A program made the translations under genes and the position numbers. From Streptomyces sp. G44 (lineage in GTDB: Bacteria > Actinomycetota > Actinomycetes > Streptomycetales > Streptomycetaceae), in contig NZ_JAFEXF010000058.1 of assembly GCF_016905445.1 (NCBI RefSeq), forward strand, positions 1-37,311: a stretch of 37,311 nucleotides of DNA, given 5' to 3'. Below are positions 8,338 through 15,622 of the stretch, in pieces (position 1 is the stretch's first letter; each line of letters starts with the position of its first letter). The notes under the pieces were generated by a model. It was not told the origin of the DNA and did not search any database. It was given only the letters and a program-made list of their open reading frames with translations.

Positions 8338-8568
8338 ATGTTGAAACACCGACGAGTACGAGTCGCCTGCGTGATGCTGCTCAGCTGGATCACGCTGACC
8401 GGCGTGGAACGCTTCCCGTACAAGGCCTCCTGGCCGGGAGCGCTGACACAGGGTCTGCTGTGGGCATGTGTCGTGGCGGGCACCTGGTGGTTCGCCGAGA
8501 TGACGCAGGGGCACGCGCTACGAGCGGGCACCACCCGGGGCGATACGCGGGTGAACACTCGTCGGTAG
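8338..8568 (+). CDS. Small two-segment membrane protein, unknown
   Basis: About 76 residues starting MLKHRRVRVACVMLLSW. Two hydrophobic segments (about 9-22 and 36-54, GLLWACVVAGTWWFAEM) are joined by a short loop, with a basic tail. No family recognised. There is no good ribosome site; a GGGTAG at 8322-8327, 10 nt before the ATG, could be a -10 giving a nearly leaderless message. In-frame upstream starts (for example ATG at 8284) are possible. It runs convergently into the MMPL transporter. Coding is supported by GC-biased third positions and an ordered hydrophobic pattern only. Confidence 0.5.
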   Translation: MLKHRRVRVACVMLLSWITLTGVERFPYKASWPGALTQGLLWACVVAGTWWFAEMTQGHALRAGTTRGDTRVNTRR

Positions 8569-8595
8569 GGCGGCGAGCGGACGTGGTCCGACGGC

Positions 8596-8618
8596 CGGGA
8601 CGGTCACGACCCGTCCCG
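8596..8618. terminator. Hairpin at the end of the MMPL gene
   Basis: CGGGACGG (8596-8603) pairs with CCGTCCCG (8611-8618) across a 7-nt loop. It overlaps the stop codon of the transporter and lies 28 nt beyond the converging small ORF, so it may act on both. Confidence 0.5.
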
Positions 8619-10715
8619 CTTCGCCGCCGCCCCGGGGCGTCCGGGCCACCACGCGGTGTCGCCGATGTCGCGGACCAGCGCCGGCACGAGCAGCGACCGT
8701 ACGACCAAGGTGTCGAGCAGGACACCGAAGGCGACGATGAAGGCGATCTGGAGCAGGAACGCGAGGGGGATGACGCCCAGGGCGGCGAATGTCGCGGCCA
8801 GGACGACTCCGGCCGACGTGATGACACCGCCGGTCGCGGTCAGTCCCCGCAGGATGCCCTCCCGGGTGCCGTGCCGCACCGATTCCTCGCGGACCCGGGA
8901 CATCAGGAAGATGTTGTAGTCGACGCCGAGGGCCACGAGGAAGACGAAGCCGTAGAGCGGTACGGAGGCGTCGGTGCCGGTGAAGCCGAGCACGTGTCGG
9001 AAGACCAGCGAGGCGACGCCCAGGGTGGCGACGAAGTTCAGGGCGACCGTCGCGACCAGGAGCAGCGGCATCAGGAGTGAGCGCAGCAGGCCGATCAGGA
9101 TCGCCAGGATGATCGCCAGGACGACCGGCATGATCAGCACGCGGTCGTGCTCCGCCGTCCGCTGGGTGTCGTACTGCTGGGCGGTGTAGCCGCCGACCAG
9201 GCCGTCGGCGCCGCGCACCGCGTGGACCGCGTCGCGCAGCCGCGCCACGGTCTCCTTGGCGGTGTCGCTGTCGGGGGGATCCTCCAGTGTGGCGTCGAGG
9301 CGTACGCGGCCCTCGACCACCAGGGGCTCACCGGCTCCGGGGCGACCGGACGCCGTCACCGCCGAGGCCTCCGCGACGCCTTCGGTCCGCTGCACCGCGG
9401 CGGTGACCTGGTCGAGCCGCGCGGCGTCGGCGATCACGACGGCGGGATTGCCCGAGCCGGCGGGGAAGTGTTCGCCCAGGGTCTTCTGAGCCGCCACCGA
9501 GGGGGCGTCGTTGACGAAGATCTCGTCCAGGGGGACGCCCTTGGAGTTCAGGGACGGCGCGAACGCGGCACACACGCACAGCGCGGCCAGCGTCCACGCC
9601 CAGACCTTGCGCGGCGCCCGGTCCACGACGCGGGCCACCTTGCGCCACATGCCGTGCCCGGCCGAACCGTCCCGGGTGGCACGGGGTTTGGCGGGCCAGT
9701 ACGCGGTCCGCCCGAGCAAAAGCAGCGCCGCGGGCAGGAAGGTCAGGGCGCTCAGGACGGCGCAGGCGATGCCGATGGCGCCGACCGGGCCGAGCGCCCG
9801 GTTGTTGGTCAGGTCGCTGAGCAGCAGGGCGAGCAGGCCGAGGGCGACGGTGGCGCCACTGGCGACGATGGGCCCGGTCGAGCGGCGCAGCGCGGAGCGC
9901 ATGGCGGCCACCCGGTCGCCGTCGAGCGCCAGTTCCTCGCGGAAGCGGGCGGTGAGCAGCAGGGCGTAGTCGGTGGCGGCGCCGATGACCAGGATCGACA
10001 GGATGCCCTGCACCTGCCCGTCGACACGTACGACGTCATGGCCGGCCAGCGCGTACACGATCGCGCAGGCGAGACCGAGGGCGAACACCGCCCCGATGAT
10101 GATGACGAGGGGCAGCAGCACGCTCCGGTAGACGAGCAGCAGGATCAGCAGGACGGTGACCAGCGCGACGCCCAGGAGGATGCCGTCGATCCCGGCGAAG
10201 GCGTCGGACAGATCGGCCTGACTCGCGGCGGGTCCCGCCAGTCGGGCCGTGGCCCCCGGCACCTTCGCCGCCGCCTTCTCGATGCGCTTCAGGGCCGCGG
10301 GCAGTTCGTCGCCCAGGTCGGGCCGCAGTTGCACGATGCCGCGCAGGGCGCGGCCGTCCTCGGCGGCCAGGGCGGGCGAGGCGCGGCCGGCGGTGCCGGG
10401 CGAGTCGTCCAGCGAGCGCAGGGCACGGGTGGCGGCCTGCCGCTGCGCGTCCGTCAGGCGCCGTGCAACCTCGCCGTCGTTGCCGTCGGCGGTCCACACG
10501 ACGACGGCGGGCAGTGTCTCCTTCTGGTCGAAGGCGCGCTGGGCGTCGATGACCCGGGTCGATTCGGCGTTGCGCGGGAGGAAGGCGGCCTGGTCGTTGG
10601 TGGCGACCTCACCCAGCTTCCCCGCGTAGGGCCCCAGCGTGCCGCCGACGCCCAGCCAGGCGACGAGCAGGACGACGGGGACGAGCCAGCGGGCGAGGCG
10701 TGCACCGGCGGACAT
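8604..10715 (-). CDS. MMPL/RND-family membrane exporter
   Basis: A 703-residue MMPL-type (PF03176) proton-driven exporter in the cytoplasmic membrane. The N-terminal segment (about 12-30) is followed by a large extracytoplasmic loop (30-165), then a membrane block (about 170-340). A second half repeats this: a segment near 372-390, an outer loop to about 520, and a C-terminal block (about 530-690). The two-fold repeat, 'GAATDYALLLTARFREEL' in half one and 'GVDYNIFLMSRVREES' in half two, is diagnostic. Substrates of relatives are lipids, antibiotics or siderophores. ATG at 10715 has AGGAGAG upstream. It follows a MarR gene on the same strand with its own operator-bearing promoter, so export of a MarR ligand is a plausible role (inference). 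Confidence 0.93.
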   Translation of the reverse strand: MSAGARLARWLVPVVLLVAWLGVGGTLGPYAGKLGEVATNDQAAFLPRNAESTRVIDAQRAFDQKETLPAVVVWTADGNDGEVARRLTDAQRQAATRALRSLDDSPGTAGRASPALAAEDGRALRGIVQLRPDLGDELPAALKRIEKAAAKVPGATARLAGPAASQADLSDAFAGIDGILLGVALVTVLLILLLVYRSVLLPLVIIIGAVFALGLACAIVYALAGHDVVRVDGQVQGILSILVIGAATDYALLLTARFREELALDGDRVAAMRSALRRSTGPIVASGATVALGLLALLLSDLTNNRALGPVGAIGIACAVLSALTFLPAALLLLGRTAYWPAKPRATRDGSAGHGMWRKVARVVDRAPRKVWAWTLAALCVCAAFAPSLNSKGVPLDEIFVNDAPSVAAQKTLGEHFPAGSGNPAVVIADAARLDQVTAAVQRTEGVAEASAVTASGRPGAGEPLVVEGRVRLDATLEDPPDSDTAKETVARLRDAVHAVRGADGLVGGYTAQQYDTQRTAEHDRVLIMPVVLAIILAILIGLLRSLLMPLLLVATVALNFVATLGVASLVFRHVLGFTGTDASVPLYGFVFLVALGVDYNIFLMSRVREESVRHGTREGILRGLTATGGVITSAGVVLAATFAALGVIPLAFLLQIAFIVAFGVLLDTLVVRSLLVPALVRDIGDTAWWPGRPGAAAKRDGS

Positions 10716-10734
10716 GTTCTCTCCTGTTGTCTCA

Positions 10735-10774
10735 CTGATACCTCAGCGATGAACAATCTCAATGATTGAATCAT
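10735..10774 (-). promoter_or_regulatory. Promoter and MarR-type operator of the exporter
   Basis: On the minus strand a -35-like TTGAGA (10757-10762) and -10-like TATCAG (10735-10740) are 16 nt apart. Overlapping the -35 on its upstream side is the perfect palindrome ATGATT-G-AATCAT (10762-10774), with a nested TCAAT-G-ATTGA at 10759-10769. The patch is AT-rich in a 70% GC context. The spacing suggests repression by the MarR protein encoded next door. Confidence 0.65.
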
Positions 10775-10831
10775 ATGCCGACCGGTCGGGCCGGAATCGG
10801 TGGGCGCGCCCACCCCGTGGGTGCCGGTATG

Positions 10832-11314
10832 TCAGTGGGACGGAGGGCGTACGTCCGTGAGTTCCTCGTTGAGGGCCGTCAGAAACCGCATGACGACCTC
10901 CAGTTCCCCGGCCTCGAAACGGGTCCTGGCGCTCTCCGTGGCGACCGCGAGCGGCTGGAAGAAGGCGCGGGCCGCGGACCGCGCGCTGTCCTCGTAGTGC
11001 AGGTGGACGACGCGTCGGTCCCGGCTCTCCCGCGAGCGCCGGATGTGTCCGGCGCGTTCGAGCCGGTCCAGGCACGCGGTGACGGCGCCCGAGGTCAGCC
11101 CCAGGTGTGCGCGCAGCCGTCCCGGGGTCAGCGGCTCGTCCGCGTCCAGGATGGCGCTCAGGGCCTGTACGTCGGTGGCGTGCAGGTCCTGACCGGCCGC
11201 GAAGGCGTGCACCACGCGGTTGAGCTCGCCGTTCATGCGACGCAACTGCACCGCGAACGCCTGGAGGTCCGTCGCGGTGCCGCTCTCGCGTGCCGGGTCT
11301 TCGGTGGATGCCAC
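10832..11314 (-). CDS. MarR family transcriptional regulator
   Basis: A 160-residue MarR regulator (winged helix dimer). The DNA-binding part covers about residues 45-110: LHATDVQALSAILD, recognition helix region GLTSGAVTACLDRLERAGHI, and wing RSRESRDRRVVHLHY. Flanking helices form the dimer and ligand pocket. The start is a GTG at 11314 without a Shine-Dalgarno; a TATATA at 11325-11330 ends 10 nt before the GTG, so the transcript may be nearly leaderless. It is 116 nt upstream of the MMPL exporter on the same strand and probably represses it through the palindrome at 10762-10774. The inducer is unknown. Confidence 0.92.
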   Translation of the reverse strand: MASTEDPARESGTATDLQAFAVQLRRMNGELNRVVHAFAAGQDLHATDVQALSAILDADEPLTPGRLRAHLGLTSGAVTACLDRLERAGHIRRSRESRDRRVVHLHYEDSARSAARAFFQPLAVATESARTRFEAGELEVVMRFLTALNEELTDVRPPSH

Positions 11315-11350
11315 GTGAGCAGCCTATATAGCCCTCACGGCGACCTGGAT

Positions 11351-11393
11351 CCGCCCCGCGCCCGACCCCCCTGGGGGGCCGGGCGCGGGGCGG
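11351..11393. terminator. Strong hairpin terminator upstream of the MarR gene
   Basis: CCGCCCCGCGCCCG (11351-11364) pairs perfectly with its reverse complement at 11380-11393. The 15-nt interior itself folds (CCCCCC/GGGGGG). It lies 17 nt after the stop of the minus-strand gene ending at 11411 and shields the MarR promoter from read-through. Confidence 0.8.
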
Positions 11394-11410
11394 CGATCCG
11401 TGGGCCGGGG

Positions 11411-11680
11411 TCAGCTGCCGGCGGGCGTGACGCCGAACATCAGGGTTCGGCGTCCGACGTCGTAGTGGACGGTTCCGGTGTTCTCCAGCAGGTCCTGGAG
11501 GACGTCGGCGTCGTCGGCCTCCACGGTCAGGACCTCTTCCCAGGCGCCTTCGTCCAGGACGAGCTGGAGGGTGAAGGTGCCGCGGGCGCCGGCTTCGCCG
11601 GCCACCCAGCTGAACTGGTAGTGGCTGACCTGGCGGACCTTGATGCTGTCGTCGGTGAGCGGCTGCTTGACCCTGGGCAT
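11411..11680 (-). CDS. Small conserved hypothetical protein
   Basis: An 89-residue protein beginning MPRVKQPLTDDSIKVRQVSH. The middle holds predicted beta strands (HYQFSWVAGEAGARGTFTLQLVLDEG) and an acidic helix (EADDADVLQDLLEN), ending in a strand pair with a Tyr-Asp-Val-Gly turn. No signal peptide, membrane segment or known catalytic motif is seen. I chose the internal ATG at 11680 because GAGGAG stands about 6 nt before it, whereas the upstream in-frame ATG at 11767 has none. It follows the PRC-barrel gene by 104 nt on the same strand and may share its transcript. Function unknown; a small alpha/beta fold is inferred. Confidence 0.75.
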   Translation of the reverse strand: MPRVKQPLTDDSIKVRQVSHYQFSWVAGEAGARGTFTLQLVLDEGAWEEVLTVEADDADVLQDLLENTGTVHYDVGRRTLMFGVTPAGS

Positions 11681-11784
11681 GCGTTCTCCTCGTTCAGCAG
11701 ATGATGCGGTACGTGGCTCGGACTCGGGCCCGGCGGTGGCCGGGGCGATCGGTTCCTTCTCCGTCATACGACGAGATCCGCCCG

Positions 11785-12564
11785 TCAGCGACCGGTGCCC
11801 CGGTCCGGGCCGGGCGTGTCCGCCTCGATGTGCTCCTTGCGGAGCCGGCCGCGGACCGTCTCTTCCTCGACGTGCTCCTCGGTGTTCAGACGCACCCGCT
11901 CCACCGGAACCGCCTCCGTCTCCACGACGGGGCGCTCGGCGTGCAGGGTGACCTCGTGTTCGGCCTCGGAGATCTCGGGGCCGGACAGGGCCTGGTCGGC
12001 GTTGGCGTCGGTGATCGGCTCGCGTTCGATGACGACCTCTTCGTGCCGCACCGGGACGGTCTGCTGGACCTCCTCCGTCACCACGTACTTGCGCAGACGG
12101 GCGCGGCCGGTCTCCCGGCGCTCGGTGCCGACGTGCATCCGCTCCTCGGAGCGGGTCATGGCCTCGTCTCCGGAGCGCGGCGCCGAGGTGTCACCACGGG
12201 CCCAGCCGCCCTCACCGGGCTGGTTGGCCTGGTGCCAGGCCTCTTCCCAGGCGATGCCGTAGTGCTCGTAGAGCCGGTGTTCCTCGGTCTCGGACAGGTG
12301 TCCGCCGGAATCGACGTCGACGTTGGGTGCGTCCTTGACGGTGTCCTTGGCGTACGGCACCTCAAGGTGATCCTCGACCACGGTGGCGTCCTGGATCGGC
12401 ACGAACGACTCGCTGGTGCCGAAAAGGCCGGTCTTGACACTGACCCACGCGGGGTGACCGGTGACGTCGTCGAGGAAGACGTGCTTGGCTTCGCCGATCT
12501 TGTTGCCCTCGGCGTCGTGGACCGGGTGGTCCAGCACGGTCGGGATCTGCTCTCGGGTGATCAT
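11785..12564 (-). CDS. PRC-barrel and DUF2382 (YsnF/AvaK) stress protein
   Basis: A 259-residue two-domain protein. Residues 1-80 form a PRC-barrel (VLDHPVHDAEGNKIGEAKHVFLDD ... PAWVSVKTGLFG ... VPIQDATV). A flexible linker follows. Residues about 138-255 are a DUF2382 domain with alternating acidic and basic strands, including LRKYVVTEEVQQTVPVRHEEVVIEREP and ERPVVETEAVPVERVRL. Such proteins are common general-stress proteins in actinobacteria and Deinococcus; the biochemical role is not settled. ATG at 12564 has AAGGAGG 6 nt upstream. It is divergent from the YihY gene across 128 nt, so both may share a stress-responsive control region. Confidence 0.92.
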   Translation of the reverse strand: MITREQIPTVLDHPVHDAEGNKIGEAKHVFLDDVTGHPAWVSVKTGLFGTSESFVPIQDATVVEDHLEVPYAKDTVKDAPNVDVDSGGHLSETEEHRLYEHYGIAWEEAWHQANQPGEGGWARGDTSAPRSGDEAMTRSEERMHVGTERRETGRARLRKYVVTEEVQQTVPVRHEEVVIEREPITDANADQALSGPEISEAEHEVTLHAERPVVETEAVPVERVRLNTEEHVEEETVRGRLRKEHIEADTPGPDRGTGR

Positions 12565-12692
12565 CGTGACCCTCCTTCTTCCTCGGTGTTGGGCTCCCCC
12601 TCCGACTCACCGCCACAGACGGGACGAAACATCGCAAGCGCAAGAAAACGGAACCCTGTTTCCATCCCGCCGGGTCCGGTTACCCATCTGGC

Positions 12693-13784
12693 ATGGCACC
12701 GACCCCGGAACCACATCAGCGTCGAAACGAACCCGGCAGCGACGGCGGCACCCACCGCCATGCCGACCGCACGAGCGGCGAACCCGAGGCCCCGCGCGGA
12801 TCGGAGAACATCGGTCCGGACCCGGAAGTGGAACGCAACGCGCCCGATGAGCCGACTGCCATGCCCAAGAAGTCGTGGTGGGTGCTGCTCAAGCGCACGG
12901 CGAAGGAGTTCCAGGACGACGAGCTCGCCGACCGGGCCGCGAGCCTGACCTACTACGGCGTCCTCTCCCTCTTCCCCGCCCTGCTGGTGCTGGTGTCCCT
13001 GCTCGGCATCGCCGGCAAGTCCGCCACGCAGCAGGTCATGGACAATCTGCAGAAGCTCGCCCCCGGCCCGGCCCGCGACATAATCTCCGACGCCGTTCAG
13101 CAGTTGCAGGGCAACGGCGGCACCGGCTCGCTCATGGCGATCGTCGGTCTGGTGCTGGCCGTGTGGTCGGCCTCCGGCTACATCGCGGCGTTCATCCGCA
13201 CCTCCAACGCCGTGTACGACATGCCGGAGGGCCGCCCGGTGTGGAAGGTGCTGCCCCTGCGCCTGGCGTTGACGGTCGTCCTGATGGTGCTGGCGGTCGT
13301 CAGCGCGCTGATCGTGGTGTTCACCGGCCCCCTCGCGCAACGGGCGGGCTCCGCCCTGGGGATCGGGGACGGCGCCATGACGGCGTGGTCGATCGCCAAA
13401 TGGCCGGTCCTGGTCCTGCTCGTCATCATCATGATCGCGATCCTGTACTGGGCCGCGCCCAACGCCCGGGGCCGCGGCTTCAAATGGGTGACCCCCGGCA
13501 GTCTCCTCGCCCTGCTGATCTGGATGATCGCCTCGGCCGGCTTCGCCCTGTACGTGGCCAATTTCGCCTCGTACAACAAGACTTACGGCACCCTGGCCGG
13601 CGTCATCATCTTCCTGGTGTGGCTGTGGATCACCAACCTGGCGATTCTGCTGGGCCTGGAGTTCGACGCGGAGATGGCCCGTCAGCGGGCCATAGAGGGC
13701 GGCCATCCCGAGAACGAGGAGCCGTACGTCGAACCGCGCGACACCACGAAGTGGACCGAGGAGGACCGCCGACGCCTGGAGTGA
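12693..13784 (+). CDS. YihY/BrkB family membrane protein
   Basis: A 363-residue polytopic protein of the YihY/virulence factor BrkB family (PF03631; older name 'ribonuclease BN' is an error in the literature). After about 65 hydrophilic residues, the family core starts at KKSWWVLLKRTAKEFQDDELADRAASLTYYGVLSLFPALL. Six membrane segments follow to about residue 335, with GYIAAFIRTSNAVYDMPEGRPVW and the SYNKTYGTLAGVIIFLVWLWITNLAILLG signature, ending in an acidic cytoplasmic tail. No clear Shine-Dalgarno precedes the ATG at 12693; the ATG at 12861 (MPKKSWW) is an alternative. The function of the family is unproven; some members are proposed transporters. The DUF3618 gene follows 62 nt downstream. 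Confidence 0.9.
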   Translation: MAPTPEPHQRRNEPGSDGGTHRHADRTSGEPEAPRGSENIGPDPEVERNAPDEPTAMPKKSWWVLLKRTAKEFQDDELADRAASLTYYGVLSLFPALLVLVSLLGIAGKSATQQVMDNLQKLAPGPARDIISDAVQQLQGNGGTGSLMAIVGLVLAVWSASGYIAAFIRTSNAVYDMPEGRPVWKVLPLRLALTVVLMVLAVVSALIVVFTGPLAQRAGSALGIGDGAMTAWSIAKWPVLVLLVIIMIAILYWAAPNARGRGFKWVTPGSLLALLIWMIASAGFALYVANFASYNKTYGTLAGVIIFLVWLWITNLAILLGLEFDAEMARQRAIEGGHPENEEPYVEPRDTTKWTEEDRRRLE

Positions 13785-13846
13785 ACCCGGATCCACCGGA
13801 CGACCCGGCCCCCCGAGATGGTTGCAATCAAGGAGGAAGCACACCC

Positions 13847-14206
13847 ATGAATGACGATCAGCAGTCCCCCGACTGGACTCCCACGCCCGAGGAACTGCGC
13901 GAGAAGACCGAGGGCACGCGCGAGCGGCTCGGGCAGACGGTGGAGGCCCTGGCCGGCAAGGCCGATGTGAAGGCACAGGTCAAGGACAAGGCGGCCCAGG
14001 CCAAGGACCAGGTCACCGAGGCGGCCGCCACGATGACGAGCAGGCTCAAGGACGGGACGTCGCAAGAGGTCACCGAGAAGGCGTACCAGGTCACGCAGGC
14101 CGCGCAGGGCGCGCACCGGCGTCGTGGGCCCCTGGTGGCGGTGGCCGCCGTGGTGCTGGTGGTGCTGGCGGTGGCCAAGAAGCGCGGCAACGAGCGGCGC
14201 CGGTGA
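13847..14206 (+). CDS. DUF3618 domain protein, tail-anchored
   Basis: A 119-residue protein with the DUF3618 N-terminus (TPTPEELREKTEGTRERLGQTVEALAGKADVKAQVKDKAAQ) and a helical LEA-like middle. One hydrophobic segment near the C-terminus (about 95-111, PLVAVAAVVLVVLAVAKK) is followed by a basic tail, so it is probably a tail-anchored cytoplasmic-face protein. An AAGGAGG stands 10 nt before the ATG. It lies 62 nt after the YihY gene with no terminator between, so they are likely co-transcribed. It is a paralogue in type, though not closely, of the DUF3618 gene at 6187. Confidence 0.85.
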   Translation: MNDDQQSPDWTPTPEELREKTEGTRERLGQTVEALAGKADVKAQVKDKAAQAKDQVTEAAATMTSRLKDGTSQEVTEKAYQVTQAAQGAHRRRGPLVAVAAVVLVVLAVAKKRGNERRR

Positions 14207-14223
14207 CGTTCGGACGCGACGAT

Positions 14224-14304
14224 GACGCGTCCCGCCTCAGTTGGTTCGCCCCCGCCGCGTTTCCCCGCGCCCCATGGGTGCGGGGAAACGCGGCGGGACG
14301 CGTC
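14224..14304 (+). repeat. Nested inverted repeats: 18-bp hairpin inside a 13-bp outer arm pair
   Basis: CCCGCCGCGTTTCCCCGC (14251-14268) pairs perfectly with 14280-14297 around an 11-nt loop containing the palindrome CCCATGGG. An outer pair, GACGCGTCCCGCC (14224-14236) with 14292-14304, is also perfect and shares six bases with the inner stem. The two folds therefore compete for GGCGGG. This may be the terminator of the DUF3618 gene 45 nt upstream, or an enlarged peripheral helix of the cobalamin riboswitch that follows directly. Confidence 0.8.
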
Positions 14305-14457
14305 GCAAGAGGGAACCCGGCGGGAATCCGGGACTGCCCCGCAGCGGTGGGCGGGAACGACCGCCGTCATACGCACTGGACCCGGTGAAAGGGGTCTGGG
14401 AAGCGCCGGCCAGTAGGTGTCCTCCGGTCAGGAGGACGTGCACGCGAGTCCGAAGAG
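14300..14457 (+). promoter_or_regulatory. Cobalamin (B12) riboswitch
   Basis: Core elements of the actinobacterial cobalamin aptamer are present in order: AAGAGGGAA (14307-14315), a CCGG..CCGG stem, CTGCCCCGCAGCGGTG ending near 14349, GGGAACGACCGCCGTCA, ACGCACTGG, CTGGGAAGCGCCGGCCAGTAGG ending at 14417 (the GCCAGTAGG box pairs in the conserved core), and GCGAGTCCGAAGA (14444-14456). A short hairpin GTCCTCC/GGAGGAC follows the core. The order and wording match the aptamers that control metE and B12-independent nrdAB in Streptomyces. The 5' closing arm is not clearly identified and may lie as far upstream as 14236. The controlled gene is a metE relic. Confidence 0.85.
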
Positions 14458-14531
14458 ATGACGGACCGAGCGGAACCACCCGCTCGGCACAGCGCGGACG
14501 TCCGTTCGGTGTGGCCGCGGACTGAACGGTC

Positions 14532-14545
14532 AAGGAGATCTCCTT
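14532..14545. repeat. 14-bp perfect palindrome in the metE leader
   Basis: AAGGAGATCTCCTT lies between the riboswitch and the metE relic. It contains a Shine-Dalgarno-like AAGGAG paired with its own complement, so it could have been part of the expression platform. Alternatively it is a chance result of decay. Confidence 0.5.
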
Positions 14546-14587
14546 CGCGAGAAGATTCCCTGTCCCTGAGACCCCGGAGACGGGACG

Positions 14588-14925
14588 AGAACGCGAAGGG
14601 CGGCAGCACAGGCCACCGCGTACGGCTACCCCCGCCGAGCAGCTGACCGGCTGTCTGACCACGCGGCACGGCTGGGTCCAGTCGTACGGCACTCGGTACG
14701 TCCGCCCGCCGATCGATCCAGGTCGACGAGCCCACGCTGCGCGAGACGCTGTCACTGCGGGCCGCGGACCGGTCCGCACGGCGCTGAAGGCGATCCCGGC
14801 CGAGCGGCTGTGGGTCAACCCCGACCGCGGTCTGAAGACCCGCGGCCGGCCCGAGACGCGGGCCTTCCCTGGAGAACCTGGTCGCGGCCGCCCGAGCCGT
14901 CCGCGCCGAACTCCCCGGAACCTGA
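14588..14925 (+). pseudogene. metE: Relic of metE (cobalamin-independent methionine synthase)
   Basis: About 340 bp hold four pieces of a gene normally about 2.3 kb long. Piece 1 (14606-14635) reads AQATAYGYPR, the Streptomyces MetE N-terminus. Piece 2 (14634-14718) reads AEQLTGCLTTRHGWVQSYGT and on to RYVRPPI. Piece 3 (14716-14780) reads IQVDEPTLRETLSLRAADRSA. Piece 4 (14781-14925) reads ALKAIPAERLWVNPDRGLKT, then a one-base insertion near 14856, then LENLVAAARAVRAEL and a stop. Pieces 1/2, 2/3 and 3/4 are out of frame with each other. In piece 4 the motif NPDCGLKTRGW has become NPDRGLKTRGR, losing the zinc-ligand Cys. No start codon survives. The enzyme would transfer a methyl group from methyltetrahydrofolate to homocysteine; this copy cannot. 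Confidence 0.88.
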
Positions 14926-14943
14926 CCCCCCTTGCGGTACCCC

Positions 14944-14980
14944 GATGACCTTATTGCACACTACTTGCAATAAGGTCATC
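14944..14980. promoter_or_regulatory. 15-bp inverted repeat (operator) before the GNAT gene
   Basis: GATGACCTTATTGCA (14944-14958) is repeated in perfect inverted form at 14966-14980 with a 7-nt spacer. It is AT-rich compared with its surroundings and ends 24 nt before the acetyltransferase start. Length and placement fit a dimeric repressor (TetR, MarR or PadR type) covering the promoter or start site. No U-run follows, so a terminator is unlikely. Confidence 0.7.
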
Positions 14981-15004
14981 ACCGCGAGAGAGAGGGAGCC
15001 GGTC

Positions 15005-15589
15005 GTGGGCTCTTCACTGGTGCCCGCCGTGCGGGTCCTGCACGGCGACGGCGTCCTTCCGCACGCCGACGCGCTGCGCTCCGTCTATGCCGACGCCTTC
15101 TGCGCGCCGCCGTGGAACGAGACCGAGGAGAGTGCCGCGGAGTTCGCCGAGCGCCTCCGCCATGACGCGCGGCGCCCCGGTTTCAGCACCGCGCTGGCCC
15201 AGGCCGGCCGGGAGGTGCTCGGTTTCGCCTGCGGCTGGACCACGCCCCGGCCCTTCCCCGTGGACCGCTGCTATCCGCAGGCCGCGGCGGGGCTCGGCGC
15301 CCGGCGGACCGAGGACTGGCTGTGCGGCGCCTTCGAGGTGGACGAACTCGCCGTCCGCCCCGGCGCACACGGCCACGGGCTCGCCGCGCGGCTGCTGGAC
15401 GCCGTCACCGCGGACGCCCCCGAGGGCCGCTCCTGGCTGCTCACCTCCGTCCAGTCGCCCCGGGCCATGGCCTTCTACGAACGCCGGGACTGGACACAGG
15501 CCACCCACCCCTCCCCCGACGGCAAGGGCATCGTCGTCTTCCTCGGTCCGCGCCACCCCGCCCGCGGCCTCGCGCCGCTGCCGCTGTGA
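15005..15589 (+). CDS. GNAT family N-acetyltransferase
   Basis: A 194-residue GCN5-related acetyltransferase (PF00583), transferring acetyl from acetyl-CoA to an unknown amine. The fold is recognisable from the substrate strand RYxR-like N-terminus (LRSVYADAFCAPPWNETEE), the central strand VDELAVRPGAHGHGLAARLLDAV (motif A; the pyrophosphate-binding loop Q/RxxGxG/A is RPGAHGHGLA) and motif B SVQSPRAMAFYERRDW near the C-terminus. I chose the GTG at 15005 because GGGAG stands 6 nt upstream. The ATG at 14945 lies inside the inverted repeat and would introduce a TTA codon. Likely under the control of the palindrome in front. Confidence 0.9.
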   Translation: MGSSLVPAVRVLHGDGVLPHADALRSVYADAFCAPPWNETEESAAEFAERLRHDARRPGFSTALAQAGREVLGFACGWTTPRPFPVDRCYPQAAAGLGARRTEDWLCGAFEVDELAVRPGAHGHGLAARLLDAVTADAPEGRSWLLTSVQSPRAMAFYERRDWTQATHPSPDGKGIVVFLGPRHPARGLAPLPL

Positions 15590-15622
15590 CCCCGGAGGAC
15601 CTCGGTGGCGGCCCGCTCCACG

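Noticed and set aside
14945..15004. ATG start for the GNAT gene inside the inverted repeat
   Set aside because: It would include a TTA codon and repeat DNA in the coding region and lacks a ribosome site, while the GTG at 15005 has GGGAG at 6 nt.
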